Source of the DNA: Silurus meridionalis
Taxonomy: Eukaryota > Chordata > Actinopteri > Siluriformes > Siluridae
Assembly: GCF_014805685.1 (NCBI RefSeq)
Contig: NC_060885.1
Span: 14,988,632 to 15,052,631 of the forward strand
Length of the DNA stretch: 64,000 nucleotides
Reading direction: 5' to 3'
The notes beneath the pieces are model-generated. The model was not told where the DNA came from. It saw only the letters and a program-made list of their open reading frames with translations, and made no database searches. A program made the translations under genes and the position numbers. Below are positions 24,563-37,900 of this stretch, piece by piece. Numbering within the stretch: the stretch's first letter is position 1; every line of letters starts with the position of its first letter.

Positions 24563-24891
24563 ATGCAACCCTTATTTGGCCAGAGGAGGCTGTTTTCCAT
24601 AAACACTGACCCACACGGATTAAAAATCTCTGCCCAGACATGGTAAGAAATCTCACAAAACAAGAGACACTGACAAACAGAGATCCATGTGATGCCTCTC
24701 AAATGTAAGCTGTAGACAAAGGTCTGGCAACTGTCTGAACTTATTTACATCTCTATTAATCGGGAGGCTCTTTAGGGCACAGGGCTGAAGTGGGGGTGGT
24801 GGGGGGGTCTCTTCTGAATGAAGCACTCCTGCAACACTGGAGCAAAAGGGTTTTGTTGTGGCTCAAAAGGACACTGTGCTTTTAGCGTGAG

Positions 24892-25242
24892 ATGGTGGGA
24901 GAGGGCAGCGGGGGGTCACGGCTTAATATTCCAGACATCTTTAAAAAGGAGACAGCAAGAGAAAACCTGAAGAAGATAAAAACAGGACAGGACATGCAAA
25001 TAAATAAATATACAGGTCTGCCAAAGGTGTTTCTAAATGGTAAACAATGTCCAGAGGATTACTTAATGGATGATGATCAGGTGTACAGTGCTGATGTAAA
25101 AATAAGGGGAAGGTTGACCATCTCTTGGTCAGATGAAGATCAATGCATATCTGGAGCATCTATGCTGATTACTAACATGTCATGGGACATCACAAAAAAA
25201 CTTAGCAAGGCAAACCCGGAACATATTGTTAGTCCAATGTAA
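24892..25242 (+). other. 116-codon open frame of unknown status
   Basis: Not derived from a microsatellite. The translation is charged and mixed in composition (for example RLNIPDIFKKETARENLKKI and DYLMDDDQVYSADVKIRG), with no signal peptide, membrane segment or family motif that I recognise. The DNA around it is unique. It could be chance, or a decayed coding remnant. No splice sites or upstream promoter support it, so it is not called as a gene. Confidence 0.15.
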
Positions 25243-25249
25243 CAGGCCT

Positions 25250-25760
25250 GATATTTCATTACTCTTTAAGCTCTTTAAGCTTTTTGGATAAAATGAGACC
25301 TTTTATTTTAAGCCAGTTTCCCAAAATCATGCATGCTCTTACAGTAAGTTCATATTACAACTTTAATCATTAATCCCCATGCTTTCCACACTTATATACT
25401 ATGGGTTGTAGATACTTTTGTCCATTCTGACACTTGTCTAAGTTTTAACCTTTTTAAAAAAAATCTGCCTCTATTTCATATCTTGCTTCTCTCACCCCAT
25501 CTCTCACCCTCCCCATCCCTCACTCTATCTCTCTTGTCCTCACCATGCAGATCTGTATATTCACAAATGAGAGCTATTCATCCTTGCCCGCAATGGCATT
25601 CTTCAGCTGTCCTCGCCGCTGCTTCAGCCTCTCTGCTCCGGCCTTTGTGCTCAGCGCGAAGCCCCTTCATCCACACTGTTCATCATCTTGATGGTGGAGC
25701 TTTATCTTGCTTTAGTGCAGCTGCTTTCAGCCTATCAAAAGTGCTGAGGGATACAAGGAG

Positions 25761-25808
<48 letters not shown>

Positions 25809-27910
25809 CAGTAAGAGTGCAGGAGATAGTGGGGAATGGCCAGTGCCCACTAGAAGGGATAATTTGTACTTTCTCAATAAATAAGGAGGACAGGCTAATT
25901 ACTGGCTTAACAAGGGCAGACCGTGGATCCTCATGTCAAAAGGACAGGCATAATTATCAACCATCAAAGTGCATTCATATGGCAGCACAAAGGAGAGAGG
26001 TGGATGGAGAGAGGCAGAGTGAGAGAGGCAAGGGAGGGGGACTTGTGGCAAATGGATCTGGCTAATAAACATTGGTGAGTGCAGCATTATGGCTGTAGCT
26101 GAAGATGCAGGCACATTAGGACTCTCTGACATGGCAAGACTGGGTCCAAAAAGACAAGAGGCATGCTCCGGAAGAGGAGGAGAAAGGGGAGAAAGAGAGG
26201 AGGATGGTAATTAAAAGCCTGGCTGGCAGCAGGCGGAGGCATGGGCTGGGAGAAAGAAGACTCTGCTAGTGGTCTTAAAGGTGACCCTTTAAGAAAGCTG
26301 AGGGCATTCTATTTGAGATGCCCTCTTTTGTAGAATGAGCCACAATAGCTCAAGATCACCAAGACTGGAGGTCAGCAGAGGTCAGTGAAGTTGGGCTGGA
26401 GTGCCTTTGAATGCTCTGTCAGACACACCGAGGACAGAGTAACACCAGGTGGGTTGTGACCAATTTAATTTGGATGAATTGAGCATGAAGAGTGCCCATA
26501 TTTAAAAGGGGAACCAATCAATAGCCACCGTTCTTTGTGTAAAACAATGAAGGAGAATTCCTGGCCCTCTCTGTAAAGCGTGAGAGAGACTGTAGGGACT
26601 GATGAAGGAAATGAGGTCTTGCAGAGGAGAGAGGGGTGTAGGAAAAGGGGCAGTGGGTGAGAATGAGGCTCAGATGGGGTTAGAGGGAAGGACAGCCTAG
26701 GACAATGTCAAGATTATTTAGGTTTGTGTGGCTGCACCATTAATAAAATATCTATGAAAATCAATAAAAAAAATTAAGAAAGTTAAGATAAGTTATTGCT
26801 CTTCTGTAATTATTATACAGTGTAAGACACTTGGTATATAGTGATAGGGTCACAAGTTATATAGTGATTAGAGTAGGACACTTATTCTGAGGTAATTATT
26901 TATTTAAAAAAAATGAAATTCATCTAATAATCATGCATTTCATTCATTGTGTTTGTGCATTATGTCATGAATATAAAAAATTTAAACATGGCATATTTAC
27001 TTTGTGTTCTGGTCTGTATGTGTGCACTTGATAAATCCATTTATGCATGTCTGCTTTTCTTTCGGTGCCCATACTGTGTTAATTTTACCAAGAAGTTTGG
27101 CTACAGTAAAAACAGCATGTAGGTGCATCTGGAGTGCACTCCCAGTCACTGGCTGCCACTAGAAGAGCTACAGTAGGTTTGAGTAGGTTCAGTGTGAGTG
27201 TGTCCAAATGAGTAGAAAGAGCTTTAATGGCAGACAAATACTAAAAAGCAGAGCAAACATCCGGGCAGAGGAGAGCCTTAAGCCCTAGATTGGGTTTCAC
27301 AGGAAATGGGCAGCAGGGATACAAACAGAAGCACACACATACACAGAAAACCAAAGTGTAGACCACAGCCAAGCTGACTAAGAGCCAGCTTTCTACTGGC
27401 TGTTGATAAAGGTGCAGGCAGTGTCTAAAACCACTCAGTATCTCCACTCCTCTCTGCCCCTTAACCTCCATCTGGAGCAGTGCCCAAGCCAGGCTTTATT
27501 AGAAAGAACAGTGTTCGCTGGTGCAATTAAAGAAAGGCATCAGTCGAAATAATATGTGACGACTTTCAAGCACAAACCTGCACTCGTATGCAGTTACTAT
27601 ATGTGTGTGGGTGTGTTTGCACATTTGAACTTTACCTGCATGCGTGTCCACTGAGAACCTTGGCCACTATATGTGGCTTTGGATATCTGCATTTTCTCTA
27701 TAGGCATATTTATAAGACCTGTAATGGAGGCCATTGAGAGCACTTGTGGTGTGCTTGAGTATTAATTAAAATGAAAATCAGTTTAGCACAGACCACAAGT
27801 GGCACAGAAGTTTATTATTCTGGGTCAAAACGAACAAAAAGAATGGAAGGAGCAGAAGGAAACAGGAAGCATGTGCATAAATGACAAATAACATAATTGT
27901 ATTGCACACT
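25250..27910. other. unique DNA, partly purine-rich, no gene seen
   Basis: Contains a (GA) tract at 25764, then a purine-rich region (about 25980-26280 and 26560-26700) and AT-rich sequence. The 133-codon frame at 25483-25884 ends in the GA tract (RERERE) and is not supported. No mobile element was recognised. Confidence 0.5.
25764..25808. repeat. (GA)n microsatellite
   Basis: About 19 GA units followed by GAAAGAGACA. Confidence 0.97.
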
Positions 27911-27921
27911 CAAGGTGTGAC

Positions 27922-27955
27922 GGTATGTGTGTTCCTGTGGTATGTGTGTTCCTGC
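27922..27955. repeat. 17-bp tandem duplication
   Basis: GGTATGTGTGTTCCTGT (27922-27938) is repeated immediately as GGTATGTGTGTTCCTGC (27939-27955), differing only at the last base. Confidence 0.9.
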
Positions 27956-27964
27956 TTTGATTCC

Positions 27965-28045
27965 AATATTTCCACAACACGTTCTAAATCCACAGCATCC
28001 CTGAGTGGGTTAAAGCAGTTACCAAAGATAAATGAATGATGAATG
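27965..28045 (+). mobile_element. SINE-like repeat, 3' fragment (copy 3)
   Basis: AAATCCACAGCATCCCTGAG, TGGGTTAAAGCAGTTACCAAAG and a GAATGATGAATGATT tail match the 3' end of the SINE family at 14405, 22275 and 30530. Only the last ~80 bp is recognisable. Confidence 0.55.
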
Positions 28046-28049
28046 ATTA

Positions 28050-29340
28050 AAATATAATATAATGTATAGCTACAAATGTACAATTGATTTAAATCATCTT
28101 GGAAATTTCTAAAAGTTTTCAATGACTGCTCTCTGCTTTTTTATTATTCTAAAATAACGGAATAATAAATGACACAGGATCTCCATTGTCCTCTCAACTA
28201 TAGTGATATCGTGCACTACATCAGAAATCATTTCATTAGGTCTAGCTCATTAAGAAAACCCCCTGAAAGCTCTGTGACAGCCTTCATGTGTCTGAATGGA
28301 TTTTCTTTAAACGATCCCACATCTAATCTGTGTTTAATTGGCTTGCTTGGTGTACATCTCTTAACAGGTGACACTGGACATTGTACATGATGCATGTTGG
28401 TGCATGTACAAATGCATGTTTGTGCCCCACTCACAGCTTGTAAAAAAATAAAACATAAGGTCAAAGGCTGGTGTAAAAAACGGGGGAGTCCACAGACAAA
28501 TGAGATCATAGCTGAAACTGCTAATTATGTTCATTTTATTTCTACAGTTTACAACAGGTATAAACATAATGGACAGGCCGCTGTGTTGACTAAAACCACA
28601 ACCTTTCACCCTGATCCATTAGAATGCATTATGGAAATGAGCGTTGTTGTGATTTTAATTTAAAGCCTCATACGAAAGGAAGGAAAATCATCCGGTCATG
28701 TCTAAACCTGCTGTTAATCCAGAGAGAGAAAAAAGACAGAGAGAGAGAGAGAGTTTTAATACGAGGAATCAGTTGCTGAGCGTAAAGTGCACCTATTACA
28801 GACCTTTCAGCAGCAAATTATCCCGTGCTACCTTTCAACATCGGTATGCTAATTTCATATTCAACCCTGAGCTGTAAGGTTTTTTTTTTTTTTTTTTTTG
28901 AGAGGACAAGGAAAGGAAGTGCTTAATTCGGCAGTCTAGAATGGAGAAAGTGCCAAGACTCTGGGTAAATTGTCAGCCCCCAGTGTACAGAGCCTGTCAC
29001 TGAATCAGAGTGTGATGGGCTAATCTGCTCCCTTTAGCATGCTGTTTGTTCTCCTGAGCTGAGCCAGTTTAGTGAACAGCAGACCCGGATAAATAGATGG
29101 ACAATGTTAAAGAGAGCTCGTAACCGACAGTAAGTAATGAGTTTGTATAGAGTGCGGAGAAAGAGACACGAGCGCTAGAGATCCAGACAACAAGAAACAG
29201 AGTATTAGCACAGCATCTTATGCAAATATAAATAGCTGTGAGCTACTTTATGTTTAATATGTGTATGTTGAGTGCTTACTTAGATTTTGTTATTTCAGGA
29301 GTCAGCATATTATCCAGTCACAGCTTTTCGTTTTTCAAGA
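28050..29340. other. unique DNA, no gene seen
   Basis: No supported gene. Includes a short GA tract at 28740-28754, a poly-T of about 20 at 28880, and non-repetitive blocks (28960-29180) that might be regulatory. Open frames reach 93 codons and match nothing recognised. Confidence 0.5.
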
Positions 29341-29344
29341 TGTT

Positions 29345-29480
29345 TTTCAGTACTTCCAAAATTATTGGCACCCTTTGTAATATAAAAATATTTAAAATGG
29401 TTTTGTAATGAATTAGCTTAATCTCATATAAAAATATTCCAGAAATAGAAACTTTAATAAGAGTAAAGTTATTTTTTCTT
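29345..29480 (+). mobile_element. possible Tc1-like terminal fragment
   Basis: CCAAAATTATTGGCACCCTT followed by AT-rich sequence and AACTTTAATAAGAGTAAAG resembles the terminus of another fish/amphibian Tc1-like family as I remember it. The opposite inverted end was not found nearby, so this would be a one-ended relic. Confidence 0.45.
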
Positions 29481-30529
29481 TATCTTTACATTTATTTTTT
29501 AACAAAACTATTTATCAAGAAAACTTAAACTCTCCCATTTATTTTGTACCTGTTTAAGTATTTATGAACTGTTGCATTTTATTGACTTTCTATGCTGTAT
29601 TATATGCAAATGAAGAATAGATGAGGCCACATTCTTCAATAATTAAGTGCTGTAACGAACAAGCATCAACTATATGGCTGCAAGTATTCTACGGCTTTCA
29701 TTCAAATTGACAAATTATGCAAATGATGTGTATCTGCTATATCAGTTGATGAGAAACTTAAATTTAGCCCTTAATTTTTAGATTATCCTTTTTTTATATA
29801 TCACTTGGCTGTAAACCCATAATAAAAACTTCTGTTTGTATAATAGTCCTCCCCAGTATCACAATAAGAATATTTGCCATATCTCACACTCATTGAGGCT
29901 GGTAATGGACATGCTGCTGATGTGAGCAGTACCGTAGTGATGCCCTCCACAGATCCTCACATCATCCCCAGCCACAAATGGCTCCTTCAGTCAAAGTGCC
30001 TCAAGAGAAAAGCAGGCTTGCTGGCACTCAGCAGCTCACCCTCTCTCACCCTGCCCTGCCAAGAATGAGAAGGGTCCTCCATTTTTCTGACACGCTTGTC
30101 CTTCAACTTATTGATCAGCAGCGAAAGAACATCCTCACGATAGCTGCTAATAGAAAGTGAAGTTCATCAGCCAGTGCCTGCTGATCCCCTGCACAGACAC
30201 TCAGATCTATAAAGGCCACCCAACTAACCTTTTCCCTGTTTAACTTCCCTGCCACCTTCAGCTCTCTCTTTCTGTCTTTTTTGAAGAGGTTATATACTTC
30301 CTTTGTTTGTTTCCATGTCATTTATGGTGTACATTAAAAAAACACTAAAAAGAGAGAATTTTAATTAACAAATATAGTTTGAATAGGAAGGCACTTTCAT
30401 TTAAATATTTATCAAAATTAAGTTTTCTTTGTGAATAGCATGGCTGGCTTGTTAATGCATCATACAGTGGGTGACTAATATGAAAGAAGAATCACATGGC
30501 AATAGTTCAAATAACACTAAATAAATCCA

Positions 30530-30835
30530 TTTGTGTGCCTGAGCAATAGCGCAGCAGGTCCATGACCCCTGGTTAAGTACTGAGCTCAGGTTAATATCTG
30601 TGTAGAGTTGAGCCCTTGTCCACATGGGTTTCCTCAGTGTTTTCTGGTTTTCATCCAAGAACATGACAGTCTGTAGATTGATGAGACTAAATTACCCCTA
30701 GATGTGAATGAGTGTGTGAATGGTAGCCTGCGATGATCTGTGGGGCCCATCAATGATGTTTTTCCGCATGCTCCCAATGATCCACCATCACCCAGAGCAA
30801 GATCAATCAGTTTCTGACAATGAATGAATTAAATA
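30530..30835 (+). mobile_element. tRNA-derived SINE-like repeat, copy 4 (near full length)
   Basis: Starts with a tRNA-like head (GAGCAATAGCGCAGCAGGTC), then GGGTTTCCTCAGTGTTTTCTGG, AAATTACCCCTAGATGTGAATG, a TAGCCTGCGATGATCTGTGG segment, and GATCAATCAGTTTCTGACAATGAATGAATT at the 3' end. This order mirrors the minus-strand copies at 14405 and 57005. It is the most complete copy of this family in the window and has no open frame, as expected for a SINE. Confidence 0.75.
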
Positions 30836-30957
30836 ATAATTCTCATTATTTTGGGCTTTGTTTTAGCACAAACACAAAGAGTTAACAACAGAGGCAATAA
30901 CTGTCAAAAAGAGGGAAAAATGATGGTTAGGGCAGGAGTCAGCTATTATATGAGTGT

Positions 30958-30963
30958 ACACAC

Positions 30964-31016
<53 letters not shown>
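30958..31016. repeat. (CA)n microsatellite
   Basis: CA array with two CCCA interruptions at the left, then about 20 perfect units. Confidence 0.97.
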
Positions 31017-31018
<2 letters not shown>

Positions 31019-31019
31019 C

Positions 31020-34000
31020 GCTTTCTTATGTGTTGAAGTGCACCACATATTTCTTACTTGGATGGACTAAGAGAGCTTTCATAGTCTGTTGTCTGTGCAA
31101 GGAGGGGGAAACATTTCTCACTGAGAAATAAAATGAGAGTGATCCTCCATATCCACATAGCCCTCAGGCCTTCAGTAAACTTACCACTTGTACTTAACTC
31201 AGCCTACTGTTCTACAGCGATAAGGTGATGCCATATTGTATCCAAACTGTTACGGCCTTCTTGTTTTTCTCTTTTATAATATGTGTTCAAAATCATAGGT
31301 AAATGTAATAGGACTACCTACACTTTGCCAAATGTCAAAAACTGGAAAATTAAAAACCCACAAACTTTACATTCCCAAATGTAAGGCCCTGTTATATTTT
31401 CCTTGATAAGTGTTTCCAGATACACTGCTGGCAAAGGAGTATCATTTTACTAGTTCACTGTTTACATGTGCTTTGAGTGTTGGACCCTTTACATATAAAG
31501 GGAGCTCTCAACAAATCATTTGATAGTACACAAAAATATTAAAAAGATTAATGAAAAACTGACCTTCTTATTATTAAAGGCATATACAACCATTTATCTG
31601 ATGCAATGATCCATAGTTGAACAATGCAAGAAAAAAATAACTCAAAACAAACATTTATGTCAAACACCCCAGTCTATAAACTGTAGGTTTACTTTGTTTC
31701 AAAGTAATAAAAACCTAAGAGTGGCAGTAGTAATATGCTTCCTCAGACCAACATTCACATCACAGACTCTAAAAGCAGATATTAACTAAATGCCTCCAGC
31801 CATAATATATTCTGCCATATTTTTGTATGAGCATAATGGATAGACTGTGTGGTTATATTTTAGTCTATCATTCAGGGTAAGAGATTGGCCTTGCCTCGGC
31901 AAGCACCCTCTCATTTCTGACAACCTGAGCCCACAAGGGCCATAAAGCCACTCGCAATGCCCAGCTCATCAGGGATTATAGCCTTACCTGCACTGCTACG
32001 TCACACTGCACCATTCTCTACTGCCAAAACAGCCCATCTACTTATGCCTAAGGAAATGGAAACCTATCACATCTGCATTCATAAATTCATTGGAAAAATG
32101 CCTGAAAATGTAAATAGAGGGGAAGTAATTGTTTGTGCCATTGTAAGATGTCAAAAGGCACACATCTCATCTGACATCCTGATTGGAACCAACGCGACTC
32201 AATTTCCCTTGTTTTTGTGGACGAGGCCAGAAAACGAGGCTTTGATGGCATTGTAATGTGCTACAGCTTCTCTCATTGAAAACAGACGGCATTAGAAATT
32301 GTCGATGATAAGGAATACATGCTAACTAGCTTATTTTACTGATGGAGTGCCATTCCGCATAGAAATATTTCAAGGCTACAGTCAGAATGTTGCCCCCTGA
32401 GAGAGCAGCATAGGGTTATACAGTAGACAGCTGAATGTATATTATGATGGGAGGGGTATACTGTGTTCAGATGTTTGTATGAACGTCTCAATGCATTCTT
32501 TGCACTTAGTAAAGTTACAAAAGGATACTGTGCAAAACAGAAGCAGTGAAACAGACATTAACATCCACATGCTAAATACTACGTTTCAATTTAATGGACT
32601 ACTGGACAAGGATTTGGCATAAATGTTCAACAAAAACAAAAAACTCTTCGTAAACTCTGTCCAAAACAACTAAATCTGTCTGCTCAATTAAAACTTTGAC
32701 AGCTTTTTAAATCAAAGAAAATTACAATAATTATCACAACATCTCTGTTATTACCGAAAACCATACCAGAGATTCTGGATCTTATTCAAACTTGGCTGTC
32801 TCAAATGCCTAGGTGAAAGCAGAGAACATTTTTGGGACAGTTAATGAAAGACAGGACAGCGCATGTCTGGCCGAGCCTCTTAGGTACTTACTTTAAATGA
32901 GGATTTGTGATAGGCTCTGTGCCAGCTAAAAACCGCAATACCCACACTTGACCTATAAAAATGCAAAATAATTTTGACTACAGCCGAGATAAAATAAACA
33001 ATTTTTCAATATTCAATCTATGCGTCAGTATTGTCAGCTGTATATAATAAATTATCTAGCTAAAACAACAGCCAATTCTTTGTTGGATACTGAATATATA
33101 TCCAAAATTCATCTAGAAGGTACATTTCCTTAGAGGTTATTGTCTAGCATGGAAAATTGGCCAGCCAACATAAGCCTCTGTTGGGCCCTTAAAATGAAAT
33201 GTATGGAATCCGCTACCTCAATCTCATCGTAATGCAAAACCAATAGTTACTTTTAAGGGCCAGTGACAAGCCAGTCAATAAATGTGAGGTTTCTTTATTA
33301 ACACACAAGAGTAACAATGGACTAAGAAATGGAAACATACCAGTCAGGGTAATACTAGCAAGAGGAGACACATTCAGCCAGGCACACAACATTCAAAGAA
33401 AGTGAAGTCCTTTAGGCAATCGATCACGAGGTATGAACAGGCACAAAATTCAACAATAAAAAGTGTTTTTGCATATAAAATGGCACTTGGATCAGACTAC
33501 TATAGCAGGCCTTATAGCCTTACAAAAACCACTAGTGGTACTCTTCAAAAAATAGGTGCTCATGATCCAGGCAAATTAGCATAAAGCGTTCTATTACACA
33601 GACCTCTATATGGTGGAGAAATACTAGATCAGAGCTAATCAGAGCACAAATTCATTAAATTTAATACAAAGATAAAGAGCTAGTGATGACCACATTCAGC
33701 CACCACATGTACTTTTGAAAAGCAGTGACTCATAACCTGCCACGCTGACAAGCGGCATGATATAAAAGTGATGTTAATCGTGCATTAACACAATTTAAAA
33801 TCTGATGACCAGAAGGTGTGATTAGTTTATATAACAGCGTGACTCCTCCAGGCAAATCACAGGTTTTCACCAATCCCCTCATTATATATTATACATTCTA
33901 TATTTCTATATTTAATTTAGAGCTCATTCATAAGGATGTGAATAGGGGAATGTTCTGCACAATCCAAGGATAATCAGTTAAAAAAAAAAATTATATGCTG

Positions 34001-34175
34001 AAGCTTCCAACAAGATTTTTTGAGGCTAATTATTTATTTTTTTTATTTGTTTGTTTTTGTATTTATTCATCTGTCATTTATCCATTCAGCACTTTGTATC
34101 AGGTGTTAGTAAAGCTGTTTCTGGCCTAGGACAATCTTCAGCATTGACAACATAATCTTTCTAAATGGCTGTGAA
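31020..34175. other. unique AT-rich DNA, no gene or mobile element seen
   Basis: The longest stretch without a recognised repeat apart from 34.97-38.77 kb. A 99-codon frame at 31957-32256 and a 60-codon frame at 33402 match nothing recognised. Blocks around 31900-32300 and 33690-33860 are non-repetitive and could hold conserved regulatory sequence. Confidence 0.5.
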
Positions 34176-34179
34176 TAAT

Positions 34180-34230
34180 AAACAAACAAACAAACAAACA
34201 AATAAATTAAAATAAATAAATAAATAAATA
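34180..34230. repeat. (AAAC)n-(AAAT)n tetranucleotide repeat
   Basis: About five AAAC units followed by imperfect then perfect AAAT units, possibly the tail of an unrecognised element. Confidence 0.9.
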
Positions 34231-34824
34231 ACTTTGTACATGTTATTTATAGGAAAACAATCAACTTCCACAGGAAACCAGATTACACTTCACACCAATT
34301 CATGTGGCTGTTTTTTTTTATCGGAATCTGTTAATTTCAGATTCTATTAGACTTCGCTTAAGGTATAACTACTGACCTCTTCTTATGTTCTTATGTATTA
34401 ATGTACAAGTTCTGTGTGTGCTTTTTTTCCCCTTTTGGATGTTAAATACGTTCCCATTCTTGACTGAGGAAAGCAGCTACAACTGTGAACAAATACACAT
34501 ACATTAAGCCATAACTTGTAAGTGAAGTTCTGCTGACATGAGTAAAGTTAAATGCCAACGTACCATTTAAGATGGAAAGGGCAGCAGCACACCCAACCTT
34601 TGTAGTATGTCATTCAGAGTGATTCAGAAATAAAATGGTACTCCACTCCTTAGTGCCTGGCAAGGGGTGTGTACTTCATATTAAAAAAAATCACTATGGA
34701 AGATTCTGTGGTAGCATCTGATTACTTTTCAATTTTTTCCCACTATTTTGTTTCTTTCACTGTTGTATGAGACATTATCCACAACAGTCTTGTATTTTGT
34801 ACAATTTTAAGATTCTTTTCATAC

Positions 34825-34834
34825 ATTAGCACAA

Positions 34835-34908
<74 letters not shown>

Positions 34909-34968
34909 CTAATAAAATTAATTAGCACAATTCTGATATATATATATATATATATATTATTATTATTT
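34825..34968. repeat. duplicated unit containing (TA)n arrays
   Basis: ATTAGCACAATTCTAATATA at 34825 recurs as ATTAGCACAATTCTGATATA at 34921, each running straight into a TA array (34840-34904 and 34936-34957). This is a local tandem duplication of a flank plus microsatellite. The second copy ends in ATT triplets. Confidence 0.9.
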
Positions 34969-34969
34969 T

Positions 34970-37900
34970 ACTTTTTTTTTTTTTTGCTTACAAGTGTGTT
35001 GAGTCACCAGGCTTAATCAAATCCTTTGTCACTATGCAAAGGCCATCATGAGCCCTAGCCCATACTATAATGACAGGGAAGCCGTACATCTCTCAAGGTG
35101 AAATGCCATTTCTGAAAGACTTCAATTTGATTAATACTTAGAATGAAAGTATGACTTTTTTTCCACTACAGGCTGCTTTATTGCTGCTGGACACTTCTAT
35201 CATTTGGGATTGGGAAAAGGACTGCTCAGAGAGAACAAAGTACAGTGTGTGATCACTGCAGAAGATAAGAATGACACTTTGGCTGTCGACTTACACAGAC
35301 CCCAAAAATCTTTCTTTTTTTTTCCTGATTTTTCTCTCTATCTGTCTATATCCGACTCTGTATAAAGCTATATTGTTTTCCATTACGGCCTCTAATCACT
35401 GCTTCCTACGACACACAGTCTTTCAGTGACTGCTAGGGATTTCTGTCTCTTTTCATTCTGTCACTCCTTTTCTCCATGCTGTTGGCTCCTGTGCTATGAA
35501 TAGTAGCTTTAATTTGGCCATCGTCAGTCCAGTACCAAATCCACTGTCTCCCTCTCAGGTGAAACAGCAGAGATAAGGCATAACACACTAAAGCACCCGG
35601 CATATCTGACATGTATATGTGACACTGTGGTCATTGTTGAGTCTGATGAGCAAAATCATTTCTTTTTCTAATATTTGCACCAAAGATTTGCACCAAACGT
35701 CAGTACAAAAAGAGATTTTTTCTTTTCTAAGGCTTCTAAAGCATACAGGTTGTAGTAGTTCTTTACTTTTCTTACTGGATATAGTCTGCCATTATATTTT
35801 TTTCTACTTAAAAAAAATAGCTCAGACCACTTCAGATAACTGTTATGTCCAATTTCCACCCTAGGAAATCAATCCAGAGGGTACCATTTTTTTTTAGAGT
35901 CCATATGTCAGCATAGACACTTGAAGGCTTTTATGTGGTGAAAGCTGTTAAATATGGTATAGAAGCTTACTACTGCACGAGACTGGTTACTGACAGTGTG
36001 ACAGTAGGGCCACATCAACTTTGTCCTCTGTAGAAAGAGCTCCCAGCAGAGGCTCTGAGATACACATGTGCAATGATCCTACTGAAAGGTGAAAGAGCAA
36101 TGTGATCATAGAGAGAACAAGAAAGAGAGATAGAAAAAGAGATGTACAGGACTGGCTTGTAAGTGACCTTGGCTGCAGAGGAAGAGGAGTGATGAGAGTA
36201 TATAGGGATTGCACACAGTGGATCCATTACTCACAGGTCTATTCTGCAGGAGCTTTATATTGTCATTCCGTCTCTGCAATTTACACACCTACACACCCAC
36301 ACATATTTACCCTTGCATATACTGCTAAGAGTTTGCATTGGCACAGTGGACACTTTGCTCTGACTATTGCAGTAAACAGAAAAGCAGTCCCCCTCTCGTT
36401 TATCGCTGGACGCTACCATACGCTTTTCACACTATTTAGCTTCTCATCCTTATTCCTGTTTAAGTGAAAGATAGAATTCCAATGCACAGGGGCATAGTGT
36501 AAAGCTAAGCTTGACTGGTTTTCTCTGTGCAGAAAATGAGATCTAATAATGATTTGCTCACCATGAGCGCTATCAGCACATGAAATCATCCAGGTTAATC
36601 AAATGGTTGTTTTGAAGGCCATTTCTTTTTGCCTTAGCTGTTAAAAGTTGAAAAAGATCATTGATTTTTAATCTGCAATGAAAACCTCATGTCACTCATT
36701 GTTGTTTCTGAAATAGTGCTGTTTGTGTTAGTTAGACTTTCTCCCAGGTTGTTCTTCTAGGATATGACTGTATAGCATCCGCTGGAATGAAAGGACAGAG
36801 TTTATAAGTGATTAACTTAGTTTTCACTGTTTGGAATTTTGTATTTTTTTTGCATTAAATACATTACAGGTAGTTCTTGTTGAAAGTGCTTCACTTGTTG
36901 AAAAGTGCTTTAAATATATGAATGATGAGGCATTAAACTTTTTCATACACATGCCACAGGCGAACACTGATTGCCTGAAAGAGACATCCATAGTTCATAT
37001 TTAAACGCAACTGTTGCACTCGAGATCTAAATATTTCAACTTTACATAAAACAAATAATAGTCGCAGTCAAGACCTTGTGATGTCAATGTATTGGTGGGA
37101 AAAGCATGAATAAACCTTTGCTTTAAGACATACTCATCCATACAATTTCAAAAATAGAAATTCAGTATTTTTTTCAATAAGACAGAAATCAACTTCCTTC
37201 AGTCTTTTCAAGGTTTGCAAGACAGATTTAATAAGGATGTTCCCTCATATTTTGGGCTATTTAACAGCACAAGGACATCTACTATTAATAAAGATTTAGT
37301 GCTAAGTGCAAAGCACTCTGATACTCACAGTTTAATGGTACAGCCACGTTGCATAAGTGACATTTTTTTTTTTTTTTGTGGAACAGCAGTAAACATGAAG
37401 CTAAGCTCTTATCATCAAATTATATAGTACAATTGGCCATTACAACTAAGAATGTGTTTGTTGATAAAAGACTATTCTGTTTCTGTGCTGTCCTGGTGTT
37501 AAATATAGAATTGGCTATATTTTCTCAACTCTGATTGGACCTTGGTCCTTTGCCAGATTGGTGACCAAAAGAAATTATGGCTCATGACAGGACTCACACG
37601 TAAAGCCTCAATAAATGTTTAATAAATCATCAACCTGACCTTTCCTAGCATGGTAAACCTCCAAGCTTCAAATGTAAAAGGCAAGAGAAAGATTGAGGCT
37701 TACAGAGAAGTGATAAAGGGGACACTGCAGAGTCTTCTTTTGTTTTCTTTTCCCCTACAAGTCTCATAATCCTGTTTCATCACTGCAGCAAAGCCTTCCT
37801 TTCGACGTTTCCTCTCAGTGCCTACTTAGCTACAAGAACATGTAGGGCAGCGGACGTTTTACATATGTGATCTGACAGAGGGACAAGATTAATATTGCTT

